Part shown: positions 33,388-44,095 of the stretch, piece after piece
Layout of the letters: each line of letters opens with the position of its first letter
Numbering within the stretch: the first letter of the stretch is position 1
Source: Plantago major
Lineage: Eukaryota; Streptophyta; Magnoliopsida; Lamiales; Plantaginaceae
Reading direction: 5' to 3'
DNA: 64,000 bases
Assembly: GCA_026545765.1 (NCBI GenBank)
Contig: JAIFAC010000434.1
Coordinates: 1-64,000 of the forward strand
Notes under the pieces: generated by a model
What the model was told of the DNA's origin: nothing
The model's input: the letters and a program-made list of their open reading frames with translations, nothing else
Database searches by the model: none
Made by a program: the position numbers and the translations under genes

Positions 33388-36000
33388 AAATCCCCAAACC
33401 GAACTTTTGCTCGTCCTCGAGCAAACACCCAACCTAAACAAACTAGACTCAAAACAAAAACAAACAAGACGCACATAAAAGAGTTGAACTCCCAAGTGAC
33501 CGAATCTACCATTGTAAACATTAAATTCACAAGATGCAAAGGGTTTGCACTCAACTAACCTCGCGTAATAGTGCACAGAAAATCAAACAAGAAAGTTTCT
33601 CAAGTAAATAGCACTTACGTCTAACTTGCTAATCCCTCACAAGAGGATCCTATGCAACTCTCTCTCACACTCTGGAAGTGTCCAGTGGGTTAATCACTCA
33701 AGCATATCAAGAGAAAGGAAGGTGACTTTCGTCACAAAAGTGTCTCAAATAACTCATGCAATGTACTCAATCAGTTAAGTCAGAAGGGACTTTTCCTTGC
33801 ACATAGCAGCTTGCCAGAACATACAAACCAACTTCCATATCACCACATTCTTGCATACTATGAATTATATGCTAATCAATTGGCCACAATGGACTCTTTT
33901 AGTCTCACTATTTTGGTAGTGTCTGTTTTACCGAAGTCCGCACTTTTGTCCGTGTCAGTTTGGTATACGTGCCATCAACCCTCACGGTCATATGGCTTTT
34001 TTGGACCACGCTGGTATATAGGTAGTATTTGAAACACGCCCAACACAACTACGGTGATGACGAGCACCACAGATACACTCCGAGACATATTAAATAATTA
34101 GGGGAAGCAATACAGATTACAAGTATAAATTAAACATATCAGCACAGCAGAATTCTTCTCCCCAAACTAGTTCTTTGTAATGGATTGGCATCGATAAAAT
34201 AGATCATGAAGAGCATGCCGTTCTTCATACTTAACTTACACAGAGTACACATGAGCATGATGAGGCGCAAACAAGGGAGTTTGCACTTCCCGAATAAATC
34301 ACACAGGTGCCGGTACAATATTTTTTCATCGGCTAAAGGTTTCTCACTGGCTTTTTGGAACAAAGAGCTACACATACTTGCTATTTACAAGAAAACAGAC
34401 TTATAGGATTTTAAATCCACCACGCCACTTTCAGTCAAATATCATGCAAAACATAAGCAGCTATCAAATTCAACAATCACAATAGATGCTCGACTTGGGA
34501 GAACAACTCAGACTCACCACAAAAATTAGAAAGTAGGCAAAAATACTCTATTTTAAAAAAAACTAGGCTCATGTAGGCATGAAAAGTCTCGCCATGAAGT
34601 TTTTACGAGATGAAAAACATTACGGAAGGGTCTCACCAAGGCAAAAGGCTCATCACAAGTAGATTTTACGAAACTAAATCCCGTCCTCTCGACTTATCTC
34701 GCTGCGACAAGATTTTTCGAATTTTTTTCTCTTTGACTCTAATGCGATCTCACCTCGCGAGATCGAAATTCCATGCCTCGGCTAGAATTTCACGAGTTTC
34801 CTCATGTGAGTACCAAGGTTATGCTCCCACAAACACGTACAGACATAAACTGAAAACAAAACAAACACATAAAAGTGGCTAACATACCACCCCACGTAGA
34901 CAAATAAGGCACATAGGCCACGAAAATATATGCAATCCTATGTGGCTCACCGACCACCACTATGAAAGCGATAAAAACGGACACAAAACACATGAAATCC
35001 CTCCCCAAACCTAAACTTTAGCTCGTCCTCGAGTTTCAAGTTTAAGCAAGCGAAGGAACAAAAAAGAAAAAACAAAAACTGATAATAAAGAAAAACTTAC
35101 CCCCGGGAAGCGCCTTTTATTATAGTCGTTGGCTCGACTTTTTGGGAATGCTGCTATCCATTATCAAACGGGTACGAATCCCTTGCATCCTTTCCGGTAT
35201 CCTCAGCATTTTGTGAGCCACCCTTAGCTCCTCTCCTCAAGTTCTCTAATAATTTCATGATTCCCTGCAAACTAAAATTAAACAAATCAGAAAATTTAAA
35301 AACTAAAAAATAACTATGGGAAACAGAGGGAAAATAAAAATGGGAAATTGGGTCGAAACTCCCTGGGCAATCCAATGTATGTGATGGAACCAATACTTGC
35401 AAATCACAAGCAGGTAATGGGGTAGAATGTATTTCATCTTGTTCTGTGGGGGTAGATTCGAAAGTTAGCTCAGCAAGGCAGTTTGTCTTCTCACGCTCTA
35501 TGTTCTCATGCCACAACATCGTCTCCTTATAAATACAAACCTGTGCATTGATAAACTCAAAGAATTGTCCAAGTTCGAACTCAGCTATGGGTTGTCTCGT
35601 AGCTTCATCTACCATCATTCTACTACTCTCGGTTAATCCCCTATAGAAACATCCTATCCATTCCTTATCCTCCAATCCAGCATATATGCACTCTTCTTAC
35701 AGCTCTAGAAATCGAAACCATGCTTCGTCAAATCTTTCTCCACAAAATTTTCAAAGTCACAAGCACTTCCTCTCTCTGTCATGAGCTGTCGCCGATAAGC
35801 CATTCTCCATAGGTTTTTGCTTTTACGATTGGGGATTTGTTTGGCTTCTCGGTTGTCATAAGTTCCTGCACACACAAAGATAGGAAACCACGAGTAGTTC
35901 CGACAAAAAACAAGCTAAACAAATAAAAACTATAAAAAAACAAAGAATCACACTCAAAACGCTACAGTAGGAATTAACTCCCCGGCAGCGGCGCCAAAGT
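33388..36000 (-). pseudogene. Internal domain B2 with gag remnant
   Basis: On the minus strand a gag fragment extends from about 35860 to 35350. An ATG at about 35806 is followed by DFENFVEKDL, and after a stop comes ECIYAGLEDKEWIGCFYRGL with WHENIEREKT further on. This corresponds to the central and distal part of Athila gag, not the whole protein. The ORF 35154-35675 reads on through T-rich sequence into a short basic segment; TTTGCAG before 35264 and GTAAGTTTTT from 35100 look like splice sites bounding a 164 bp exon. The rest to 33402 is noncoding, with the shared block near 33900-34060, a hairpin at 33406-33425 and the polypurine tract at 33388-33401. Confidence 0.7.
35979..35996 (-). 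other. Primer binding site, tRNA-Asp (B2)
   Basis: The same 18 bases as at 16450-16467, on the minus strand, four bases inside LTR B3. Confidence 0.85.
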
Positions 36001-37371
36001 TGATAAGCTCAAATTATACTCTAAAATAACTTAAGAGAATAAGCTGTAGTTGTAGACTAAGCCTAACTCGGTATCGTTCTCTAGGGAATTAATCAAGCTA
36101 TGCAACGATTGAGAATGAACAATTATTCGTGAGAAACAGATTGGTTTGAATGTTGTTATACCCCTTAAACTAGATTAACGAAAGGTAAATAGATAGATTT
36201 AAACAAAGAGAGAAAGATGAATACAGTAGCAAGATCTAATTATGCTAATTCAAACTAGGGAAAACACTCATATTTGTCACACGGTTGTTGTACAGTAAAT
36301 CAATCAATTCGATTCAACCAATTGTTCATAGAATATATTATACTGGAGAAATCATGAGTCATCAATTCACGATCCTTAAACATGAACAATTTAGAGAATT
36401 TAATACGGACTTATCGAATTGAAGGTTTTTACGAAGATTTTATACTAGACTAACCTATATGAGTGATTTGATAAACCCTAGAACGCACATGCATAATCTT
36501 CACATACTACTGTATTCAGAGGTGTTTAGCTACTCATGATAGATAATCGCATACAGAGATTCATCGTAATAATCGTACGAAACATAGATGAGAAACGCGC
36601 ATGCAATAACATACAATTCAATCGATGAAGATAAAGAACGAATTGTAATGAAGAAAGCAATAGAGAAATCAATACCAATAATCCTGATGTGTAAAGTCAA
36701 TGAATAACCAAGCTCCAAAGATGTCTCAATGTCAATGTCTGAATCTAGGAGCTTTTCCTATTCATATCTAGGGTAAAAAGGAGTTATGTCTGAATTTATG
36801 GTGAAGGAAATCTATTTAAAGGAGGAAAAACGAGTAGAATCTTAGCAGAATTCGACCACAAAATCGCCCAGCAAATAAGCTCTCGGGAACTCTTGCCGCG
36901 GCGCACCTAAATGTCTCGCAGCGGCGAAGATGCTTTCTGACAGTCAACCTGCGATATCTGTATCTTTTTCTTCATGAAGAATTTGGCTACGATTTTGGCA
37001 AGACAGTTGTAGCCCTTTGAATTATCTTTCCATGGGCACCGAGATCAGGTAAATCGGACTTTATATGAGAGAGTTATGTCCAAAATTCCTAGACTTCTCC
37101 AGAATCATCACTTTTGCAAGTCACGCTAAACGCCTCTCAATTCTTCGTCCAACTCAATTCACTTCGCCCAATTACTCTTCATTCAGAGATCTGTAACCAA
37201 TGTCTTCACTCCGATTTTCACCTTCGGGACCAAATAACACAAAAAATCCTACAAAACACAAACAAAGTACCAAAGCATAAAAACGCACAAAAACACTACA
37301 AAACTAAGGTCAAAGACTAAGAAAAGACCGCTAAAAAGGACCAAATGAGACGTTAGTATATTGTCTCATCA
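36001..37371 (-). repeat. LTR B3 (5' LTR of array B)
   Basis: 1371 bp, plus-strand TGATAAGCTC to CTCATCA. It is the only uninterrupted B LTR in the array and defines the empty sites for copia-1, the miniature element and the filler block. A minus-strand TTTAAATAG near 36815 is the probable TATA element. gtcag follows at 37372-37376 as target duplication. Confidence 0.85.
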
Positions 37372-37376
37372 GTCAG

Positions 37377-38041
37377 TATTTAGAAGGATACAATGAGTAG
37401 CTAATTTTCTTTTCTAAAGGTGAACCGACGTAACTCTGCTTTTGCTACTTCTTTATATACCGTGATATATTAATGAATTAGTTTTAAAACATAATTCATG
37501 CTTGTTCTTTATTCGTCCGACTCGTTATTTAGGAAATCCTTTCTGACTACGACTTGGTAACGGATTATACATTATCCTGGGTGATTTGTCTGATAACGTG
37601 ACGAGATAGTGTGTTGAGCGACACAACACGTTGTTCGTATAAGTGAAGGTGTCTGTATTAACTACGACTTGATCCTTTTGGCATGTTTCTTTGCTGCCTG
37701 TAGACAGCTAGTACGTTGTTTGATTCTAAGGAGTTGGGAGTAGCATAGCAGAGGGAGGTCAGGAATCCTTTACACCTTTACACCATCGATTTCATCTTAT
37801 TAATCAGGGTTTACTGCGAATCAATCAATCTGTCTGCAATCATTCTATTTACTTTCTGCATACAATGTACATACGATATTTGCTTGTTCCTATATTAAGT
37901 GTCCGTGGAGAACGACATCCCGAGTCAGCTTTCCGCTATAAACTGTGGATTTGAGGACTTCCGACTTATAAATTTAATGTTTGATTGTATTTAGGGATTA
38001 CAGGTTCTACAACGAAAATCAAAATCTCTGAGTGCACATCA
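37377..38041 (+). repeat. LTR C1, distal fragment
   Basis: It is very similar to LTR C2 at about 39837-40489, from ATGAGTAGCTAA to the terminal GAGTGCACATCA at 38041. No primer site follows, so C1 is either a solo LTR or a 3' LTR. Confidence 0.8.
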
Positions 38042-38229
38042 TTAACCAAATTTATATCATAATATTTTAAAAGTAATTTGTGGTCTGATGTGACAATGAA
38101 ATGTGCGACATAGCATGCTTTTAGACCCTCGTTTTTTGCCTTAGATGCAATATGTGTATCGTTTTATGGTCAATTACCAACATCACATGTTAATCCAGTC
38201 AAGCATCTGTTTTCTTTTGGGTCAGTTTC
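38042..38229. other. Short spacer between LTR C1 and the B-type LTR
   Basis: 188 bp of AT-rich sequence with no ORF and no match elsewhere in the window. It may be flanking DNA of the C1 insertion or part of the upstream end of LTR C2. Confidence 0.4.
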
Positions 38230-39601
38230 TGATGAGACAATATTCTAACGTCTCATTTGGTCCTTTTTAATCGTCTATTGTTAGTCTTTGACCTTAGTTT
38301 TATATTATTTTAGTGCGTTTTTATATTTGGTTTCTTGTTTGTGTTTTGTAGGATTTTTGTGTCCCGAAGGTGAAAATCGGAGTGAAAACTTTGGTTCTAG
38401 ATCTTTGAATGTAGAGTTATCACGAAAAGGAAGTGGATTCGGAGTTCGGACAAAGATTAGAGAGCCGTTTTAGCGAAGCTTACAAAAGTGAAGTTTTACG
38501 GAGCAGTCTATCCATTTTGGCCATAACACTCTCATATGATGTCTGATTGACCTGAGCTTCATGTCCACGGAAAGATAATTCAAAGGGCTACAACTTTCGT
38601 TTTGGAAGCATGGCCGGTCTACAGGAAAAGTTAAAGTGGTTTTAAGCTCGCCGCGGCGAGATTTTGCGAGAGCAATTTGGGGACCTAAGGTTCTTCATGG
38701 CGAAGCTATTTTTTTTCGCCACAAGTAGATTTCGCGATGGGCGATTTCTGGTCAAATTCTGGACGGATTTTCTTCTTTTTTTCTCCTATAAATAGATTTC
38801 TTTCACCATAATTTCAAGCATAACTTATTCTAAACCCTATTTGGGACCTAAGAACCCTAGTTTATCATTGATTGATCTTTAGAGCTTAGTTTTCATCTTA
38901 TAAGAATCATCGACATAGAATTCTTGGTAATTTATTGATAACTCTCTAGTGCTTATCTACAATTCTTTGTTTTCTTCTGTTTATCGAATTGTATGATCTT
39001 GCATGCGATTATCACCATGTTTATACTCTGCGTATTCAATACCATGCCTTCTTTCGTCTTCGATTCCGTCATGAGTAGTTAAACCTCTCCAGAACTCGGT
39101 AGTTATGTGATGGTTATGCAGATTTGAATCTAGGGTTTATATTCGTTCATATAGGTTCGTCTAGTTTTAAATCTTCGTAAAACCTTCAATTCAATAGGCT
39201 AGTTTTAAACCTTCAAAGTTGTTTTGGTTAAAGATCGTGGCATGACAACCCACGATTACTCTAGTTTTAAATATTAAAATTACAATCGGTCGAATTGAAT
39301 TGATTGCTTTCAGACGACGTAGTGACAAATATGAACGATTACCTAGTATTGAATTAGCATAATCGGATCATCGCTACCGTGTTCGTTCTTCTATCCATTG
39401 ATTTTCACCAACTAGTTTTCTTCTGTTTTCTGTGTTAGGTTTAGTTTAGGTAAAAATACAAATTTCCAAATCTTGTTTTCTGCAAACATCTCTGTATTTG
39501 CTCTGCATCACTATAGTGGCTTAGTTAGCTCCTTAGCGAACGATCCTATGGTTTAGCTTTGTCTGTCTATAACAACTGCTTAATACCTTCCTTAATGATC
39601 A
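38230..39601 (+). repeat. B-type LTR, plus strand, apparently solo
   Basis: It starts with TGATGAGACAATATTCTAAC, as do the B LTRs in reverse orientation, and has a TATA box TATAAATA at 38787-38794. It ends near AATGATCA at 39601. No primer site follows and I see no target duplication (GTTTC before, ATGGC after), so the right edge is uncertain or altered. Confidence 0.65.
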
Positions 39602-40489
39602 ATGGCGGCCAGAGTACGAAATTTCAAGTATAAATAAGACCACAGGGGTCTCATAATTCTACACGGCTCACAAAGCAGCTCTCCTGAGAGAGAACCAGTC
39701 ACCGGGGAAGTGAAACCCCAAAACCGTTGGCCGTCAGTCACCCAGAAGGAGAAAACCCTAGAAGCAGCAGCACGAAGACATCAAAGACTAAGCTTCTTCT
39801 TCCTTTTCTTCCTATTTTTCGATTTCTGTTATTATATTACTATGAGTAGCTAACATTCTTTTGTAAAGGCGAACCGTCGTAACTCTGCTTTTGGCTACTT
39901 TTTTATATACCGTGATATATTAACGAATTAGTTTTAAAACATAATTCGTGCTTGTTCTTTATTCGTCCGACTCTTTATGTGGGAAATCCTTATTAACTAC
40001 GACTTGGTAACGGATTGTACATTATCCTGTGTGATTTGTCTGAAAACGTGATAGATAGTGTGTTGAGTGACACAACACATTGTTGGTTAGTGAAGGTGTC
40101 GGAATTAACTACGACTTAATCCTTTTGGCATGTTTCTTTGCTGCCTGTAGACGGCTAGTAGGTTGTTTGATTCTAAGTAGTTGGGAGTAGCATAGCAGAG
40201 AGATGTCGGGGATCCTTTACACCTTTCCATCATTGACTTACAACAAAGCAATTTAGGGTTTATTGTGATTTAATTATTCTGTTTGAGATCAAACTGTTTA
40301 CTTTTCTGCATTCAATTACAAACGTTATTTGCTTGTTCCTATGCTAAGTGTCCATCGAGAATGACATTCCGATTCAACTTTTCTCTATAAACTGTGGATT
40401 TGAGGACTTCCGACTTATAAATTTAATCTTGATTGTAGTTAGGGATTACAGGTTCTACAACGAAAAATGAAATATCTGAGTGCACATCA
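39602..40489 (+). repeat. LTR C2 (5' LTR of element C2)
   Basis: It contains a TATA box (GTATAAATAAG at about 39628) and ends GAGTGCACATCA at 40489 just before a primer site. Its true 5' end is not resolved because the sequence left of 39602 is the B-type LTR. Homologous pieces of LTR C1 are scattered at 815-952, 11759-11885 and 37377-38041. Confidence 0.7.
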
Positions 40490-40494
40490 AAATC

Positions 40495-40512
40495 TGGCGC
40501 CGCTGCCGTGGA
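40495..40512 (+). other. Primer binding site, tRNA-Asp type (C2)
   Basis: TGGCGCCGCTGCCGTGGA, five bases after the LTR end; the same tRNA-Asp site as in B with one change in the 3' half. Confidence 0.8.
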
Positions 40513-40759
40513 CACTTGACCGCTCAAGCATGTTTCGACCAGATAAGTTGAATTCTTTCTTTCACTTTAGTTTATGCACTGTCCTTCAATTCGTATAACA
40601 TAAACCCAAAAAAATATATATAACCGGTGGGAATCGATTTCCACAACAATAAAATCCCAAAAATATTTTCTTTTCCGTATTTGTTTGTTTTCTTATCAAA
40701 AACCTAAAAATACATTTATCTGCTTTATTATTATATTATTATATATCTCTGTGTAAGCT

Positions 40760-41709
40760 CGTTTGTAAAGCAAGAAGGAAGAAGAATATGAAAGAACTAT
40801 CAGAGAGATCAGTATATCGAAACCAAGAAGGAGTGGAGTTCGGTTCCAGCCGCATGTAAGGGAGTACGGATTTGATCTAACTCTGATTAGCGCATCACCA
40901 AAGTTTGGAGGTAGAGAAGGAGAGAATGAATGCAAGTTCATATATGCATTCGAGTCTATTGTCGAGCAGTTTCCGACGAAGGGGTTAACTGATGGTGAGC
41001 TGAAATTCTGGTTCTTCATCAAAACACTGGAGGGAGCAGCAAAAAGATGGATAGATTCAATCAAAGAAGAAGTCAGTGAATGGGAAGAGCTGAGGAATAT
41101 GTTCTTGAAGAGGTTTCTAGGGCTTGCAAGGGTTATGAGAGAAAGGAGGATGATATCCAACTTCACTCAGAAACAGAAGGAATCTTTTCATGATGCATGG
41201 CAAAGGTTTGAGGAGATGCAATATAACTACCCCAACATCATTTTATTTCGCGACAGCTCTGTGAGTATTTCTACTTAGGAGTTAGAGAGGAGTTCAGAGA
41301 CCTTATAGACATAGCTCTGAATGGATCATTTATGGGGAGTTCTGCTAAGCAAGTACAGGAAGCTTGTGCAAGTGTTGCTGAGAATTCAAGGTACAAGAGT
41401 GAGCAGCTGAAGGAGAATGAGATCTTCAACGAGATGGAGACAATAGAAGAAGTAGGGACAATAGCTGCAATTGAGGAAGAAGTGCAATGGGCTATAGGAA
41501 AGAGCGTAGGAACTCATGAGTACTTGGATAAAAGAAGCATATCAAAGGAAGTAAGTCAAGAAGTACCAGAAGGAAAACCTATTGAGCTGAGCGTTGAAGG
41601 GAAGGATGAAGTTTCCAAAATCCGCAGTGAACAAGAAGTTGGCAGCGTAATAACTGCCAAAAGGGGGTTAGAAGAGGAGATCAAAACCCTCAAGGAACGT
41701 CACAACTAG
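40760..41709 (+). pseudogene. gag of element C2 (Athila-like), one frameshift
   Basis: A frame without ATG is open from before 40790 to 41276 and carries the gag core: KFGGREGENECKFIYAFES, then LEGAAKRWIDSIKEEV and FHDAWQRFEEMQYNYP. Near 41231 the homologous frame switches to one reading QLCEYFYLGVREEFRDLIDI (41254 on) and continues through the ATG at 41332 to the stop at 41709. The C-terminal half is rich in Glu and Lys. This gag is diverged from those of A and B. There is no zinc knuckle before copia-2 interrupts the element. Confidence 0.75.
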
Positions 41710-42351
41710 AGAGGAAAAGTAGTGTCGGAAGAGTTGGATAAAGGAAGCAGTGATACTCGAGCTCTAGTGAATTTCCTTCACGAAGAGTTCAGAAGCGGCA
41801 AGAAAGAGTCAAGAAACTAAGTAAGAAGTTTGAAGAGGTGGAAGAGGAAATGTCATGGCGAAGATCGTACTAAGACATATGGATAACAATGTAGAAGAAG
41901 TAAAGGAGCAACGCATGGAATACATAGGATCGATATCCACTGGGAGTGGGATAACATCACCAGATTCTGTGCAAAGAAGTAAAGAAGGCGCTAAGGGGAA
42001 GAAGAAGAATAGGTAAGTAGTAGAAGTCAAAGGTTCGAATGAGGAGGAAGAGAAGAATAAAGCAAAAGAAGACTACAGAAGGGGACGTGATTTTAAATAT
42101 TGGCTAGAGAAGGGATTTGTTAGGTCCGTGACCGGTAAGTTAGTAGATTTGGAGGATCTACCTTTCCCAGGAAGAATTGCTAACGACATCAAGAAAGCTG
42201 CTGAGAAGAAGGCTAAAGGAAACCTGGAGAGCCAATCAGTTCCAGTGCCAACGCAAGACCTGTTTACTCTATACCCATTTGACTACATGGCAGCTGTAAG
42301 GAAATTCTTTAACCGGAAGAAGGCTTACGTCTGAGTGGCATGGAGAGAAGG
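41710..42351 (+). pseudogene. C2 internal sequence after gag, interrupted by copia-2
   Basis: Charged, frameshifted coding sequence continues to 42334, where a 68-codon frame (42128-42334) reads LVDLEDLPFPGRIANDIKKA and ends FNRKKAYV. I do not recognise it as protease or RT. Copia-2 begins at 42352, and the remainder of C2 is not in the window. Confidence 0.5.
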
Positions 42352-43978
42352 TGTTAGGAATATCTGTTTAGATTTTGATGAGCAACCTAATGACTTATCT
42401 TAGCTCAGAAAGGTGATTAGTACTCTTAGTTCACTTGAACACTGTAAAGAGGAAACTCACTAAGTATGATAGTCTAGCAAATCTTGTATAGGATGTTAGG
42501 TCTAGAAATGTAATTTTTATTTTCTGAAGAAGACCAAGAAGAAGGCATCCAGCAAGAAAAGTTCAACGGATTTGAAGATTTGAAGACTGCACAAGATTGC
42601 TGAAGACAAGGATTTTTCAGATACCTATGTCCAGATATCTTGAAGAAACAAGTGTTTCGGAACACACATGTTGCAAAAGATATCTGTTTATAAAAGGTTT
42701 CTGAGACGAGGAAAGTGCCCACAGATATCTTCACTCAGATACCTTGGACATAAAATATGCTTCTGAAAAAGAAACATATTATAACAAGTTGTTTAAACAA
42801 GTGGTATCTGGAGCTATGATGATCTCTGGAAAAGAACGTGCAAAGCCTTAGAAAGCTTGCATAGTTCCGTTGGCACTACAGGACAAAGTATAGTACAGTG
42901 CATTAAATGCGCAGACAGAAATGTGTGAACAAAAGCTGTAGCTTCTGAAGAAGAAGACAAACCTGCTACAGTACTATACTCAGATATCAATAGTTTGAAT
43001 TTGATTTAAGCCTAACGGATACTATTCAAACGGCACTCAAAATTCATCTATACATATCAACACTTAGACTGCATGAGAACAGACACTGAACACCTTAGAT
43101 CACTGAACTTATACTGAATACTCATACAAGCTCTCTCAAGCAAACTACTTACTTTCAAGCTTTCTGTTGCGACCAAAGCTCTTGATTCTAAGTAGCACAA
43201 AAGTTCTAAGTGTCCTGTTCCTTAACGAGCATTGTTATCTGTGAAGGAGATGAACTAAGATTTCATATCTGAGATTCATTCTCCGGAACACTTACAATAG
43301 ACTTGGGTCAGTAGAGAACAAGATACCATACATTGAAAAGTGTATTAAGTATACTTGATTCATAGAGCTATCTGAATAACTGAATAAGTTATTTAAGAAG
43401 CTCACCTGACAATTTACCTTAACCAACACCTTAATCGGCGTGGAGTACAGGAAGTACTTAGTTTGGGAAACTAAGGAATAACTCCAAGGTTATTGAGCAC
43501 CGGAAGTACTTAGTTTGGAAAACTAAGGAACAACTCAAAAAGGTTTCTGAGTACATGAAGTACTTGGCTGTGAAAGCCGGAGAATAACTCAGGGGGAACA
43601 CTTGGTTGGGAACCTAGTGTATTTAGGAATCAAGAAAAGATATCTGTAAGGTTACCTCATTTATCTTAGTGGATTCTAGGTCTGAGAAAGACCGAAGTGG
43701 ATTAGTTGAAGGATTACGCCACCTTCAGATACCACTATAAGAAGACTTGTGTTATTTACTCTTTGCAGCTTATTACTTGTTTTACTTATATTGCAAAGTA
43801 CTTACACTTATCTTGCTGAACACGTGCACTTATCTTAGAAAAGTCTTCCGCTCTCTGAAATTAAGTATCAGATATCTTCACAGATATCTGAGAAATTGTG
43901 CTTATCGACAAAAGTTTTAAAAGACTATTCACCCCCCTCCCCCTCTAGTCTTTTACTTTGCCGTTATCTGGACCAACA
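42352..43978 (+). repeat. copia-2 5' LTR
   Basis: 1627 bp, TGTTAGGAATATC to CCAACA. The inverted repeat AAAAGACTA (43919-43927) and TAGTCTTTT (43946-43954) encloses a C-rich loop, as in copia-1, but with a shorter C run. Confidence 0.9.
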
Positions 43979-43980
43979 AG

Positions 43981-43992
43981 TGGTATCAGAGC
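43981..43992 (+). other. Primer binding site, initiator tRNA-Met (copia-2)
   Basis: TGGTATCAGAGC, two bases after the LTR. Confidence 0.95.
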
Positions 43993-44095
43993 AGGAGGTT
44001 CCCAAGCCTTCTACACTGAACCTAGATCCCAGATAAGTGCCCACTAACCGCTTTCACCTACACTTGATTCGTTTGTTTAGTGTGTTTGGTGCAGG

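Larger units (their letters stand above)
11886..37371 (-). mobile_element. Tandem array B: three LTRs and two short internal domains
   Basis: Read on the minus strand the order is LTR B3 (37371-36001), primer site, internal B2 (36000-33388), polypurine tract, LTR B2 (33387-16472, interrupted by copia-1), primer site, internal B1 (16471-13978), polypurine tract and LTR B1 (13977-11886). All three LTRs are near 1.37 kb when later insertions are removed. Each internal domain is about 2.5 kb and holds only a gag fragment, so this is a deletion derivative of an Athila-like element. Target duplication gtcgt/gtcag flanks the whole array, so it behaves as a single insertion locus. Confidence 0.8.

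Noticed and set aside
38225-39606. Target duplication around the B-type solo LTR
   Set aside because: GTTTC and ATGGC do not match even allowing the CHG-type discrepancy; the right boundary may be wrong.
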